This document shows, in pieces, positions 25,024-32,613 of a stretch of 64,000 nucleotides of DNA (its first letter is position 1; each line of letters starts with the position of its first letter). The position numbers and the translations under genes are program-made. The notes below the pieces were generated by a model that was not told the DNA's origin, searched no databases, and saw only the letters and a program-made list of their open reading frames with translations. Source of the DNA: an uncultured Alphaproteobacteria bacterium (GTDB lineage: Bacteria; Pseudomonadota; Alphaproteobacteria; RF32; CAG-239); contig CAKQPS010000005.1 of assembly GCA_934270475.1 (NCBI GenBank), positions 1 through 64,000 on the forward strand, written 5' to 3'.

Positions 25024-25905
25024 TTATTTTCCCTCACAATTTCCGCAATTTGAACAACCGTTACAAATTAAGCGGCTACCACACATTTGGCATTGTTTTC
25101 TAAAATAAGGTTTATACCTCTGAATTTCGTCAGCAAACAAACTGTTTTGCAAAGGTTCCAAAGCAAATTTAATTTCTTTGCCACAATATTGCAAACCTGA
25201 TTTATACGCTTGCTGACTTTGCTTAAATTTGCTGTCAATCCTATATACTTTACCATCTTTTTCAAAATATGTTCCAGTTTCAATAAAAGCAAATTTTATA
25301 TCTGAAGCCACACATTCATCATACAAATTCTTAACCCATTCGTATTTTAGCAAACGAGAACCATCATAATTTTCTCCACCGGCAATAACCTGTTCAATAA
25401 AGCCTCTTTGTAAATATTTAGCTATACTGACTTGACCAATAAACGGAGCGACCATAATACCTTTGTGCTTGAACGGCAGTTTTTCTAAAATAGGAATACG
25501 TTCATCAGCCATTTGCTGGTTTTCACAAGTTACATTGAAAAATATATTATTCCAGCCCTCATTCCAATTTTCGGGCAAACATTCTAAAACCCGCTCTGGT
25601 CTTTTGGTCAGCAAAAAAAACACCACATCTGGGCGCTCAAACATAATTTTCCACGCATCAGCCCGCCATTTATCCGCTTCTGGCAGAAAGAAATCCGAAG
25701 TCATACAAACCCTGATATGTTCTCCTGATTTAATTTTATAGTTGCCATTTTGGTCTTTTTGCAGCGGATAATCAAAGTTGTTTTTCACTTTATAAATATG
25801 CGCACCGTCTTTGTCTCGCTGTTTATCTAAAAAATACATATAGCAATTTTGGCAACCTGCGCTTTTTTTGCTGCAGCCATGCCAAGGATTCCAAATATCG
25901 TGCAT
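25024..25905 (-). CDS. DUF5131 (phage Gp37/Gp68-like) radical-SAM-like protein
   Basis: 293 residues. The N-terminus WNPWHGCSKKSAGCQNCYM is the defining motif of DUF5131, with three cysteines placed as in an iron-sulfur site. MTSDFFLPEADKWR, LLTKRPERV and IAGGENYDGSR also fit. A cysteine-rich tail (QCMCGSR-like, then CNGCSNCGNC) may bind another metal. Family members occur in phages and bacteria with no proven reaction. Last gene of the cupin - Rrf2 - DUF5131 operon. Confidence 0.8.
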   Translation of the reverse strand: MHDIWNPWHGCSKKSAGCQNCYMYFLDKQRDKDGAHIYKVKNNFDYPLQKDQNGNYKIKSGEHIRVCMTSDFFLPEADKWRADAWKIMFERPDVVFFLLTKRPERVLECLPENWNEGWNNIFFNVTCENQQMADERIPILEKLPFKHKGIMVAPFIGQVSIAKYLQRGFIEQVIAGGENYDGSRLLKYEWVKNLYDECVASDIKFAFIETGTYFEKDGKVYRIDSKFKQSQQAYKSGLQYCGKEIKFALEPLQNSLFADEIQRYKPYFRKQCQMCGSRLICNGCSNCGNCEGK

Positions 25906-25909
25906 AACT

Positions 25910-26347
25910 TTACTCTGTTTTTATAAATTTTTGTAAATCCTCTAAAACATCGGACAATTTCATCTCTTTAAGTTTATTTTCCATAACTTGCTGCACCTCA
26001 TATAGGCGGCCATCTAATATATTGTGAATATTTTTTCCCACCGGACAATTAGGATTAGGATTTTTATGGAAATTAAAAAGTTTTTCATTTTCCAGAGGCT
26101 CAATTGCTTTATAAACATCAAATAAGTTTATATCACTGGGATTTTTTAACAAAACAATGCTGCCGCGTCCACGAGGTATTTGCACCATTTTAGCAGCTTT
26201 TAGCTGCAACAAAATGTTGCGTATAATTACTGGATTAACCTGCACGGAACCGGCTAGAAACTCGCTTGTCAATCTAAACCGCCCTTTAAAAGTTTCCAGA
26301 GCGGTCAAGATATGCAAAGCTATTGTAAAACGGCTTGATATTTGCAT
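25910..26347 (-). CDS. Rrf2-family transcriptional regulator
   Basis: 145 residues with an Rrf2 winged helix: MQISSRFTIALHILTALE, then SVQVNPVIIRNILLQLKAAKMV and the wing RGRGSIVLLKNPSDINLFDVY. Only one cysteine (NCPVGK) remains in the region where IscR and NsrR bind their cluster with three, so a cluster is unlikely; it resembles the YwnA/HypR-like branch. It starts 10 bases after the cupin gene and probably controls the operon through the inverted repeat at 26767-26801. Confidence 0.85.
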   Translation of the reverse strand: MQISSRFTIALHILTALETFKGRFRLTSEFLAGSVQVNPVIIRNILLQLKAAKMVQIPRGRGSIVLLKNPSDINLFDVYKAIEPLENEKLFNFHKNPNPNCPVGKNIHNILDGRLYEVQQVMENKLKEMKLSDVLEDLQKFIKTE

Positions 26348-26357
26348 TGCATTACTT

Positions 26358-26735
26358 TTAGCAAAGTTCAGCGTCACCAAAGCCAAATTGTGTAAGCGAA
26401 CCTTCTTTAGCTTGTACACAAATAAAATTAAATTCGCCATCTCCCGTATTTTCAATTGTACGGGCAACACCTGTTGCAACACGAACAGCAGAACCTTCTT
26501 TTACTTCTATTTTTTTATCACCAACCGTGATAATTCCTGTACCTTTAATAATAATATAAACTTCTTCATTTTGTTTATGCTTATGGCTAAATGGAACCTT
26601 AAAACCTTTAGGAGCAGAATTTATAGAAATTTCACAGCTCGTCAAATTTAAATCATCGTGCATAAAAGCTTTACCATTTTCCAACTTAGCTATTTCGGCA
26701 AATGAACCAAAATTTTTTACAGTATAATCAGTCAT
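26358..26735 (-). CDS. Small cupin-domain protein
   Basis: 125 residues forming one cupin barrel: PFSHKHKQNEEVYIIIKGTGIITVGDKKIEVKEGSAVRVATGVARTIEN, with both His of motif 1, the Glu and the second-motif residues, so a metal site is likely intact in part. Possible roles are isomerase, dioxygenase or small-molecule sensor. Start at the ATG behind GGGAGATAAT. First gene of the operon with the Rrf2 regulator. Confidence 0.8.
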   Translation of the reverse strand: MTDYTVKNFGSFAEIAKLENGKAFMHDDLNLTSCEISINSAPKGFKVPFSHKHKQNEEVYIIIKGTGIITVGDKKIEVKEGSAVRVATGVARTIENTGDGEFNFICVQAKEGSLTQFGFGDAELC

Positions 26736-26766
26736 ATTATCTCCCATTTTTAATGTAATAATCTTC

Positions 26767-26806
26767 ATTACAATAAACATATATCTCATATTTATTGTAA
26801 TGTCAA
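26767..26806 (-). promoter_or_regulatory. Promoter with overlapping operator of the cupin-Rrf2-DUF5131 operon
   Basis: Minus-strand -35 TTGACA (26801-26806), 17 bp, -10 TATATG (26778-26783). A perfect 11-bp inverted repeat ATTACAATAAA...TTTATTGTAAT (26767-26777 and 26791-26801) brackets the -10 and touches the -35. Further TGTAA/TTACA half-sites lie on both sides. A regulator bound here would block RNA polymerase; the Rrf2 protein of the operon is the obvious candidate. Confidence 0.75.
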
Positions 26807-26878
26807 TAGTTACATTAAAATATTTTATTATTTTTAACACTCATAGGGGTTTTGTTATTTGGCATGACGAATCGCAAA

Positions 26879-26912
26879 AAAAACTCTCAATCTTACGACT
26901 GAGAGTTTTTTT
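26879..26912. terminator. Bidirectional terminator
   Basis: AAAAAACTCTCA, loop, TGAGAGTTTTTT. It follows the L7/L12-like fragment on the minus strand. Confidence 0.88.
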
Positions 26913-26930
26913 AAGTAATTGGAAGTTAAA

Positions 26931-27142
26931 TTACTTCAATTCAACTTTAGCACCAGCGGCTTCCAATTTAGCTTTGATAGCTTCAGCTTCTTCTTTAGAA
27001 GCGCCTTCTTTAACAGTTTTAGGAACACCGTCTACCAAATCTTTAGCCAAAGCTTGTTTCAAGCCTTTCTGGTCGCCGCGCGCTGCATATGCGGCAGCTT
27101 CGGCAATGGATTGCTGTTTTGCATTTAAACTATTTTCAGCAT
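26931..27142 (-). pseudogene. Frameshifted small gene with an L7/L12 (rplL) C-terminal segment
   Basis: The last 37 codons on the minus strand read KDLVDGVPKTVKEGASKEE... to GAKVELK and stop, which is the end of ribosomal protein L7/L12. Upstream sequence in the same frame (NSLNAKQQSIAEAAAYAARG) is not L7/L12. The frame has no ATG. An ATG at 27142 with GGAG five bases upstream reads ATG CTG AAA ATA GTT TAA; one extra A in the AAAA run would join it to the long frame and give a clean 70-residue protein. So this is a recent frameshift, a sequencing error or a frameshifted small gene. The normal rplL must be elsewhere. Confidence 0.6.
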
Positions 27143-27306
27143 TTTAAACTCCATAATTTATTGTTTGAAGCAAGTGTAATCTTTAGAGCTTACTCTAAGT
27201 CAAGATTTTTTTTGAAAAAAAATAAAAAAATAAATTCTTGCTTTATATTCAAATATCGGCTGTTTATTTCTGCTTGCTGGTCTAAAAATAACCGCTTAAT
27301 TTTTTT

Positions 27307-27367
27307 ATTGACTCTTTTGGCAAAATAAATAAATTAAGGACCGTTAACTTTATAATTCTGTTTAATT
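27307..27367 (+). promoter_or_regulatory. Promoter and SD-less leader of the TIM-barrel-like gene
   Basis: TTGACT at 27307-27312 and TAAATT 16 bp later, then an AT-rich leader ending TTTAATT before ATG. No ribosome binding site. 27168-27306 is AT-rich with no other feature. Confidence 0.45.
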
Positions 27368-28102
27368 ATGGTTTTAAAATTTATTACATGTTCAGGTGCC
27401 GACGAACACACAAACATTGATGATTTGCTGGCACTAGCAAAAGAATACCCCTTGATGGAAATTGGTATTCAGGTTTCAAACGAGAAAGTCACTAAAAATC
27501 CGCCGCGTTTTGATTGGCTGATGGCGCTGCATGAAAAAGTTGTCAAACAGCATCTTACTCCCAACATCGCATTGCATATATGCGGCAAATGGGTGCAGCA
27601 GTTTGCAAACCGCGAGATGCTGCCTGAAGCTGACTACTTTATGTCTTTGGCTGATGGTCACCGAGGCTTTTTTATCAAACGTCTGCAAGTCGACCTGTTG
27701 ATAGGAAATAACTATCTTGTCAACTTTGGGCGTTTCTGTCAGGCTATGACCGACCGCGCTTCCCGTCATATCGTGCTGCCGTATAATGACAGCAATGCCG
27801 GTTTCATTCACCGCCTCTACAGCAAGGACATAATGTTCGACTGCTTGTTCAATGACTTTCAAAACGGTAAAGCCCTACCGCAAAAATACGAACCTCCTGT
27901 TTTTAAGAACAGACTGCAAGGCTATTCCGGAGGTTTTAGTGCGGAAAACGTCGCCGCTGAGCTGCAAAAGCTCTCCAAAATTCTCAGCTCCAAGCGCAAA
28001 ATTTATATTGACGCTGAGAGCCAGCTGAAAGACGACCGCGGATATCTTGATTTGCAAAAATGCAAAGCCTATATCCAAAACGCTTTGTCGGCAGTAAAGT
28101 AA
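27368..28102 (+). CDS. Putative TIM-barrel protein, phosphoribosylanthranilate isomerase-like
   Basis: 244 residues, soluble. Alternating strands and helices (FITCSGADEHTNIDDLLALA, EIGIQVSNEK, NIALHICGKWVQQF) and the late motif YSGGFSAENVAAELQKL, placed like the phosphate-binding GG-x-x-x-ENV loop of TrpF-type barrels, suggest a (beta/alpha)8 fold. Catalytic residues cannot be assigned and no trp genes are near, so a tryptophan role is not claimed. SD-less leader class. Own terminator. Confidence 0.55.
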   Translation: MVLKFITCSGADEHTNIDDLLALAKEYPLMEIGIQVSNEKVTKNPPRFDWLMALHEKVVKQHLTPNIALHICGKWVQQFANREMLPEADYFMSLADGHRGFFIKRLQVDLLIGNNYLVNFGRFCQAMTDRASRHIVLPYNDSNAGFIHRLYSKDIMFDCLFNDFQNGKALPQKYEPPVFKNRLQGYSGGFSAENVAAELQKLSKILSSKRKIYIDAESQLKDDRGYLDLQKCKAYIQNALSAVK

Positions 28103-28115
28103 CCTACATCTTCTA

Positions 28116-28156
28116 ACGAAAAGACCGCTTAACTAATAAAGCGGTCTTTCGTTTTT
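28116..28156. terminator. Terminator between the TIM-barrel-like gene and hydF
   Basis: ACGAAA(A)GACCGCTT, loop, AAGCGGTCTTTCGT, then TTTT. Serves both converging genes. Confidence 0.88.
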
Positions 28157-28170
28157 ATACGCATAATTTT

Positions 28171-29367
28171 TTATTGCCGGTTCTGTATTTCAGCAAAAGG
28201 TTCCAGCACTCTCGGCAGCACGCCCTTCAACGCCGAAATGCAAACTCCGTAATTAGTAATTGCCGTCCCCGCCTGTTCGCATTTATAGATACGCGACAAA
28301 ATTTCTTTGCGGTTGATTGCGCAGCCGCCGCATTGAATCACCAGCTTGTAATCTGCTAAATTTGTAGCAAAATCGCAGCCGCTGACATGGTCAATCTGCA
28401 AATTTTTTCCGGTTTTCTTTTTCAGCCAGTTCGGAATTTTCACTCGCCCGATATCGTCTTCAACCGCATGATGCGTGCACGATTCGGCAATTAGAATTTT
28501 ATCTCCGTTTTCAAGCTTATCTATCATCGCCGCACCTTTGACCATTTTTTGCAAATCGCCTTTGAAACGCGCCATCAAAATAGAAAAAGTCGTGCATTTA
28601 ATATCCGCCGGAGTTTCAGCAACCATTTTATCAACCACCTGCGAATCACAAACCACCAAAGCCGGCGGATTTTTGAAATTTTGCAGCACCGCTTGATAAT
28701 CATTTTCTTTGACAACCAACACATTTTGCTCGTGGTCCAAACAATCGCGGATAGCCTGTACTTGCGGCATAATCAAGCGTCCTTTCGGAGCCTCGTAATC
28801 TATAGGAATAATCATCACCACCGTACTGTGAGCAGGAGCCAAATCACCAAGCAGCGGACGGCTGTTTATAAAGTCTTCGGGACACACCTTTATCAGCGCC
28901 GCTTTAAGCTCGTTCAGCACCTTATCGCGGGAACCTTTATCTACAGCGCAGACTGCAATCCCGTCAACCGCGGCAATGTTATATTTATCTGCTTTGTTAT
29001 AAACTTTAATCAGCGGAATTTTATGTTGGCTGGCAAGAGCTATTATCTGCTTTTCGACATTACCTATTTTATCGCCCTCGCACACCATAATTGCAACATC
29101 GGCGCGCTCCAAAACCCGAGCAGTTTTAGCTAATCTTTTTTCTGAAAGTTCTGTTTCATCGCCAAAACCCGCGGTATCCAGCCACAAAACCGGTCCAATC
29201 GGTAAAAGTTCCTGCGCTTTTTCCACCACATCGGTAGTAGTTCCTGCAACATCGGAAGTTATCGCGGTTTCTTGACCGGTCACCAAGTTTAAAAAGCTTG
29301 ACTTTCCAGCATTTACGCGACCGAAAATAGCAATTTGCAAGCGCAAAGATTTTGGTGTGTTCTGCAT
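28171..29367 (-). CDS. hydF: [FeFe]-hydrogenase maturation GTPase HydF
   Basis: Scaffold and carrier on which the 2Fe H-subcluster is built and passed to the hydrogenase. 398 residues: GTPase domain with P-loop GRVNAGKSS (16-24), G3 DTAGFGD and G4 NKAD, a dimerisation domain, and a C-terminal cluster domain with C297 (ESCTHH) and C346-x2-C349 (QCGGC). It is paired with a TatD gene (2-base gap) and unlinked to hydG (15 kb away). Confidence 0.94.
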   Translation of the reverse strand: MQNTPKSLRLQIAIFGRVNAGKSSFLNLVTGQETAITSDVAGTTTDVVEKAQELLPIGPVLWLDTAGFGDETELSEKRLAKTARVLERADVAIMVCEGDKIGNVEKQIIALASQHKIPLIKVYNKADKYNIAAVDGIAVCAVDKGSRDKVLNELKAALIKVCPEDFINSRPLLGDLAPAHSTVVMIIPIDYEAPKGRLIMPQVQAIRDCLDHEQNVLVVKENDYQAVLQNFKNPPALVVCDSQVVDKMVAETPADIKCTTFSILMARFKGDLQKMVKGAAMIDKLENGDKILIAESCTHHAVEDDIGRVKIPNWLKKKTGKNLQIDHVSGCDFATNLADYKLVIQCGGCAINRKEILSRIYKCEQAGTAITNYGVCISALKGVLPRVLEPFAEIQNRQ

Positions 29368-29369
29368 TT

Positions 29370-30110
29370 TTATTTCTCCTTAAATTTTTGCCAATTAGCG
29401 GCGATAATTTCTAAAAACTCATTTGTCTGCATTTCTAAAGCGGCGGCGATTTTTTCCGCCAACAGCGGCAGATTCTGCGGCAAAGACTGCACGCCTTTTT
29501 GACCTGATTGATATGGTCCGTCCGTTTCTAAAAGCAGCTGTTGAATATTAAGTCGCTGCAGCAATTCAGGATAATTTTTTTTGCGTAAAATTGAAAAATT
29601 TAATCCCAAATAAAAACCATATTTCTGCAGTTCTTTTCCCCACTCTGCCGAACCGGTAAACGAATGGAAAATTGTCTTTTCCGGCAAAATGGTCAGCAGT
29701 GGGCGCAAAATTTCATCGGCTTTGACGGCGTGTATAATCAGCGGACGCTGATATTTTTGCGCCAAAGCAATTTGCTTCTGCAAAATTTCCATCTGCTCGC
29801 CAGTATTAGGATTTTTCAGCCTGTCAATTCCACATTCTCCGAGCCATAACTGCGGATTCTGCTGCAAAAGGCTTTCCAGCCGCTCAGTCCAATCTGCCAC
29901 AGCTTCGGCAATATACCACGGGTGCACGCCAATAGCCGGAATAATCCCCTTAAATTCTGCGGCAATATCCAGCACTTTTTGCCAATCCGTCGGATGCGAT
30001 GAAATGTTAACAAACTCGCAAACATTGTTTTTGTTAGCGTTTGTTACTACATTTTTAACATCTGCCGGACTATAATCCTGCAAATGAATATGGGTATCAG
30101 TGTAATTCAT
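29370..30110 (-). CDS. TatD-family metal-dependent hydrolase
   Basis: 246 residues, amidohydrolase barrel. DTHIHLQDY at residue 5 gives the HxH metal pair, followed by GVHPWY, LGECGIDRL, PLIIHAV, FHSFTGS and LLLETDGPY. E. coli relatives are 3'-5' DNA/RNA exonucleases. Shorter than typical TatD (about 260). Co-transcribed with hydF, which is likely only an operon accident. Divergent from alr with a 39-base gap. Confidence 0.86.
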   Translation of the reverse strand: MNYTDTHIHLQDYSPADVKNVVTNANKNNVCEFVNISSHPTDWQKVLDIAAEFKGIIPAIGVHPWYIAEAVADWTERLESLLQQNPQLWLGECGIDRLKNPNTGEQMEILQKQIALAQKYQRPLIIHAVKADEILRPLLTILPEKTIFHSFTGSAEWGKELQKYGFYLGLNFSILRKKNYPELLQRLNIQQLLLETDGPYQSGQKGVQSLPQNLPLLAEKIAAALEMQTNEFLEIIAANWQKFKEK

Positions 30111-30149
30111 TTTATAAAACCCTTTAATATTGAGGAGATAATAGCAATT

Positions 30150-31244
30150 ATGAGTATTTTTACAAGACCTGTTTTACAAATAAATTTAGACAATCTTGTC
30201 GCTAACTATAAAAAACTGCGGGAGATTGCTTCTCCTGCGGTTGCCGCTGCCGTGGTCAAAGACAATGCCTATGGCTTGGGCGCCGAAATGGTGGCAGAAA
30301 CTTTGTATAACAAAGCGGACTGCCGCAACTTTTTTGTGGCGCATGCGGTAGAAGGCGAACGAATCGCTCCTTTAGTGCCGGAAGCTAAAATATTTGTGCT
30401 GCAGGGAATTGGCGATGACAGTTTGGAATTGTTTAAAAAATATAAGCTGATTCCGGTTATTGCTTCGCCGGAAATGCTGCAGTTTTGGAAAGAACACGAA
30501 ATTAAAGGCGTAAAACCGGTTATTCAGGTGGAAACCGGACTAAATCGCCTCGGCTTTCGTTTGGAAGACCTTGAAAAACTAAAACCTGATGAACTGAAAA
30601 TGTTTTCTTTTGTGCTGAGCCATTTAGCCTGCGCTGATGAAAAAGACCACTTTATGAATCAGCATCAGCTGGATAATTTCAATTTTATCCGGCAGCAGTA
30701 TTTTCCTAAAACTCCGGCTACGCTGTCGGCGTCGGATGGTGCTTTTCTCGGCGCTGATTTTTGTTGCGATATGGTGCGTTTGGGTGCGGCTATGTATGGC
30801 ATAAACACGGCTCCATACCGTCCAAATCAAATGAAAAATATTATAACCGTAAAAGCTCCGGTGTTGCAGATTGCAAATTTACCGAAAGGAGATTTTGTGG
30901 GCTACTCGGCAACTTACCGCGCAGCTACCAACCGCAGAATAGCCATTGTTTCGATTGGTTACGGCGATGGGCTGCCACGTTCGCTATCTAATGTCGGTAA
31001 GGTGTTTTTCAATGTGTGCGGCAAGTGGAATGAAGCGCGCATTATCGGCAGAGTTTCGATGGATAATGTAATTTGCGACATTACAGGCATAGATAATCTG
31101 CAGGTCGGAGATTGGGGATATTTGGTGTTTGATGAATATACTTTGGACGATATTGCCCGCGACGCCGGAACAATCAGCTATGAAGTGTTGTCGCGGTTTG
31201 GTAAAAATCCGCGTTTTGTGCGTGAAATTTTGCCAGCAAAATAA
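30150..31244 (+). CDS. alr: Alanine racemase
   Basis: PLP enzyme making D-alanine for peptidoglycan. 364 residues: PLP lysine in AAVVKDNAYGLG near residue 39, catalytic Tyr in GYSATYRA, and the C-terminal beta domain with RVSMDNVICDITG. I start at the ATG at 30150 behind GAGGAGATAAT; an earlier in-frame ATG would run into the divergent tatD gene. Confidence 0.93.
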   Translation: MSIFTRPVLQINLDNLVANYKKLREIASPAVAAAVVKDNAYGLGAEMVAETLYNKADCRNFFVAHAVEGERIAPLVPEAKIFVLQGIGDDSLELFKKYKLIPVIASPEMLQFWKEHEIKGVKPVIQVETGLNRLGFRLEDLEKLKPDELKMFSFVLSHLACADEKDHFMNQHQLDNFNFIRQQYFPKTPATLSASDGAFLGADFCCDMVRLGAAMYGINTAPYRPNQMKNIITVKAPVLQIANLPKGDFVGYSATYRAATNRRIAIVSIGYGDGLPRSLSNVGKVFFNVCGKWNEARIIGRVSMDNVICDITGIDNLQVGDWGYLVFDEYTLDDIARDAGTISYEVLSRFGKNPRFVREILPAK

Positions 31245-31365
31245 AAAAATCTGCCGATAAATCAAAAAACTGTTGATTTATTCATTAAAAAGGTTTTCTT
31301 ATGTTAAAGATGTGTTACAGTCATCTAAATTTATGTTGAGTTAATTTATTTTTAGGAAGGATGAA

Positions 31366-31653
31366 ATGAAAACTATTACCCGTATCAGCATTACTGAAGC
31401 AATCTATGAAGAAATCGGCTTATCCCGCAAAGATTCCGGCGATGTTTTGGATATGATTTTAGATGAAATCAGAGATGAATTGGTTAGTGGTCAGGATGTA
31501 AAAATTTCTTCGTTCGGCACATTTAGCCTGCGCAAGAAAAACGCCCGTATCGGTCGTAACCCTAAAACCGGTAAAGAAGCCGAAATTACTCCAAGAACGG
31601 TTATTTCATTCAAACCTTCGCAAATTTTGAGAAAGGCCGTTAACGCTGAATAA
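31366..31653 (+). CDS. ihfA: Integration host factor subunit alpha
   Basis: DNA-bending HU/IHF protein, 95 residues. The beta-arm region VKISSFGTFSLRKKNARIGRNPKTGKEAEITPR contains the IHF/HU signature. The N-terminal TRISITEAIYEEIGLSRKDS helix and the following MerR gene are typical of ihfA in alphaproteobacteria. Works as a heterodimer with IhfB, encoded elsewhere. TTAGGAAGGAT ribosome binding site. Confidence 0.92.
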   Translation: MKTITRISITEAIYEEIGLSRKDSGDVLDMILDEIRDELVSGQDVKISSFGTFSLRKKNARIGRNPKTGKEAEITPRTVISFKPSQILRKAVNAE

Positions 31654-31675
31654 GTGATGGCGAAAGGTTGCGCTT

Positions 31676-32116
31676 ATGGTTGTGGTGAATAAATCTAAAT
31701 CTGCTTTTAGAACAATTGCCGAAGTTGCTGATGAATTGGGAGTTGCTACCCATGTGCTGCGCTTTTGGGAAACAAAGTTCGCCCAAATCAAGCCGATGAA
31801 AGCCAGCGGCGGACGCCGCTATTATCGTCCGGACGATGTCGAGGTTTTAAAGCTGATAAAGAATCTGCTTTATGGCAACCGCTACACCATTGAAGGAGCC
31901 CAGCGTCTGATTAAAGAAAAGGGCTTGAAGAATCTTTTGGGGGAAGAAGAAATTCAAAAAGATTTTTTTGAAGAGGAAGAACCTGATTTGCCTTTGGGGC
32001 TTGAGCCTTTGCCGCGTAAAGTTGAAGAGCCGGAATTACCGCCAGTGGATTTGTCGCCGGTTTGCGATGCTATCAGCGAGCTGCGCGCCTTGCAGCAAAA
32101 GTTGAAAAATTTATAG
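31676..32116 (+). CDS. MerR-family transcriptional regulator
   Basis: 146 residues. N-terminal winged helix FRTIAEVADELGVATHVLRFWETKFAQIKPMKASGGRRYYRPDDVEVL, then a short coiled segment and an acidic, Pro-rich tail with no metal-binding cysteines. The ihfA-merR pair is a standing arrangement in alphaproteobacteria and the target is generally unknown. Starts 22 bases after ihfA, so one operon. Confidence 0.87.
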   Translation: MVVVNKSKSAFRTIAEVADELGVATHVLRFWETKFAQIKPMKASGGRRYYRPDDVEVLKLIKNLLYGNRYTIEGAQRLIKEKGLKNLLGEEEIQKDFFEEEEPDLPLGLEPLPRKVEEPELPPVDLSPVCDAISELRALQQKLKNL

Positions 32117-32131
32117 AAATTTAGATTAAAC

Positions 32132-32176
32132 AAAAAAAAACTCCGTCTATCGTGAAAGATAAACGGAGTTTTTTTA
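32132..32176. terminator. Terminator of ihfA-merR (also usable from the right)
   Basis: AAAAAACTCCGT and ACGGAGTTTTTTT arms with an inner TCTATC/GATA pairing. Confidence 0.85.
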
Positions 32177-32178
32177 AG

Positions 32179-32358
32179 TTAGTGAATTCCTGCAAAGACT
32201 TCCGGGGCAGACTCTGTGCTGCAGGTAGAAGCATCTGCAGAAGAATTTTGCAAGCTGCTGATTTTATTAGCTAATTCTTTCAGCTCTGCAGGTAATGTAA
32301 GACCGCAGTTAATTGTTCTCGCAAAAAACTCTTTGTACAAATCATTCAAATTATCCAT
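32179..32358 (-). CDS. Small protein of unknown function (59 residues)
   Basis: Missed by length cut-offs. The minus-strand frame begins MDNLNDLYKEFFARTINCG and ends in APEVFAGIH with a Ser/Ala-rich middle containing two cysteines. It is soluble with no signal. It has a full promoter (TTGACA, 17 bp, TATGTT), an SD-less AT-rich leader ending TTTTAATTATT before ATG, and a terminator right behind it, so I think it is a real gene of the SD-less class. Confidence 0.6.
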   Translation of the reverse strand: MDNLNDLYKEFFARTINCGLTLPAELKELANKISSLQNSSADASTCSTESAPEVFAGIH

Positions 32359-32402
32359 AATAATTAAAATTTAGTGAGACATAATTATAAATAAGTGGGT
32401 TT

Positions 32403-32431
32403 AACATAACCTATTCAGGATATTTTGTCAA
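32403..32431 (-). promoter_or_regulatory. Promoter of the 59-residue protein gene
   Basis: Minus strand TTGACA (32426-32431), 17 bp, TATGTT (32403-32408). Confidence 0.65.
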
Positions 32432-32613
32432 ATACTTTTTACACAAACCACACAAAAACTCAGATGGCTCGCACAGATACGCCGGAATTTTTAGACGACA
32501 TGTCAACTAATACTCATTATTGTAAACTCATATAATGAGGCTAATACGCATTAACTTTTTTGTGCCGTGTACAAAATAGTACACAAGCACAAAAAGTTAA
32601 AAGTAGTAGACAA
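32432..32613. other. Gap with two inverted repeats
   Basis: CTCATTAT/ATAATGAG at 32513-32539, and a longer one at 32551-32600 (TTAACTTTTT, GTGC, TGTAC against GTACA, GCAC, AAAAAGTTAA). The second lies just behind the U32 peptidase gene and may end its transcript. Nothing else is seen. Confidence 0.55.
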
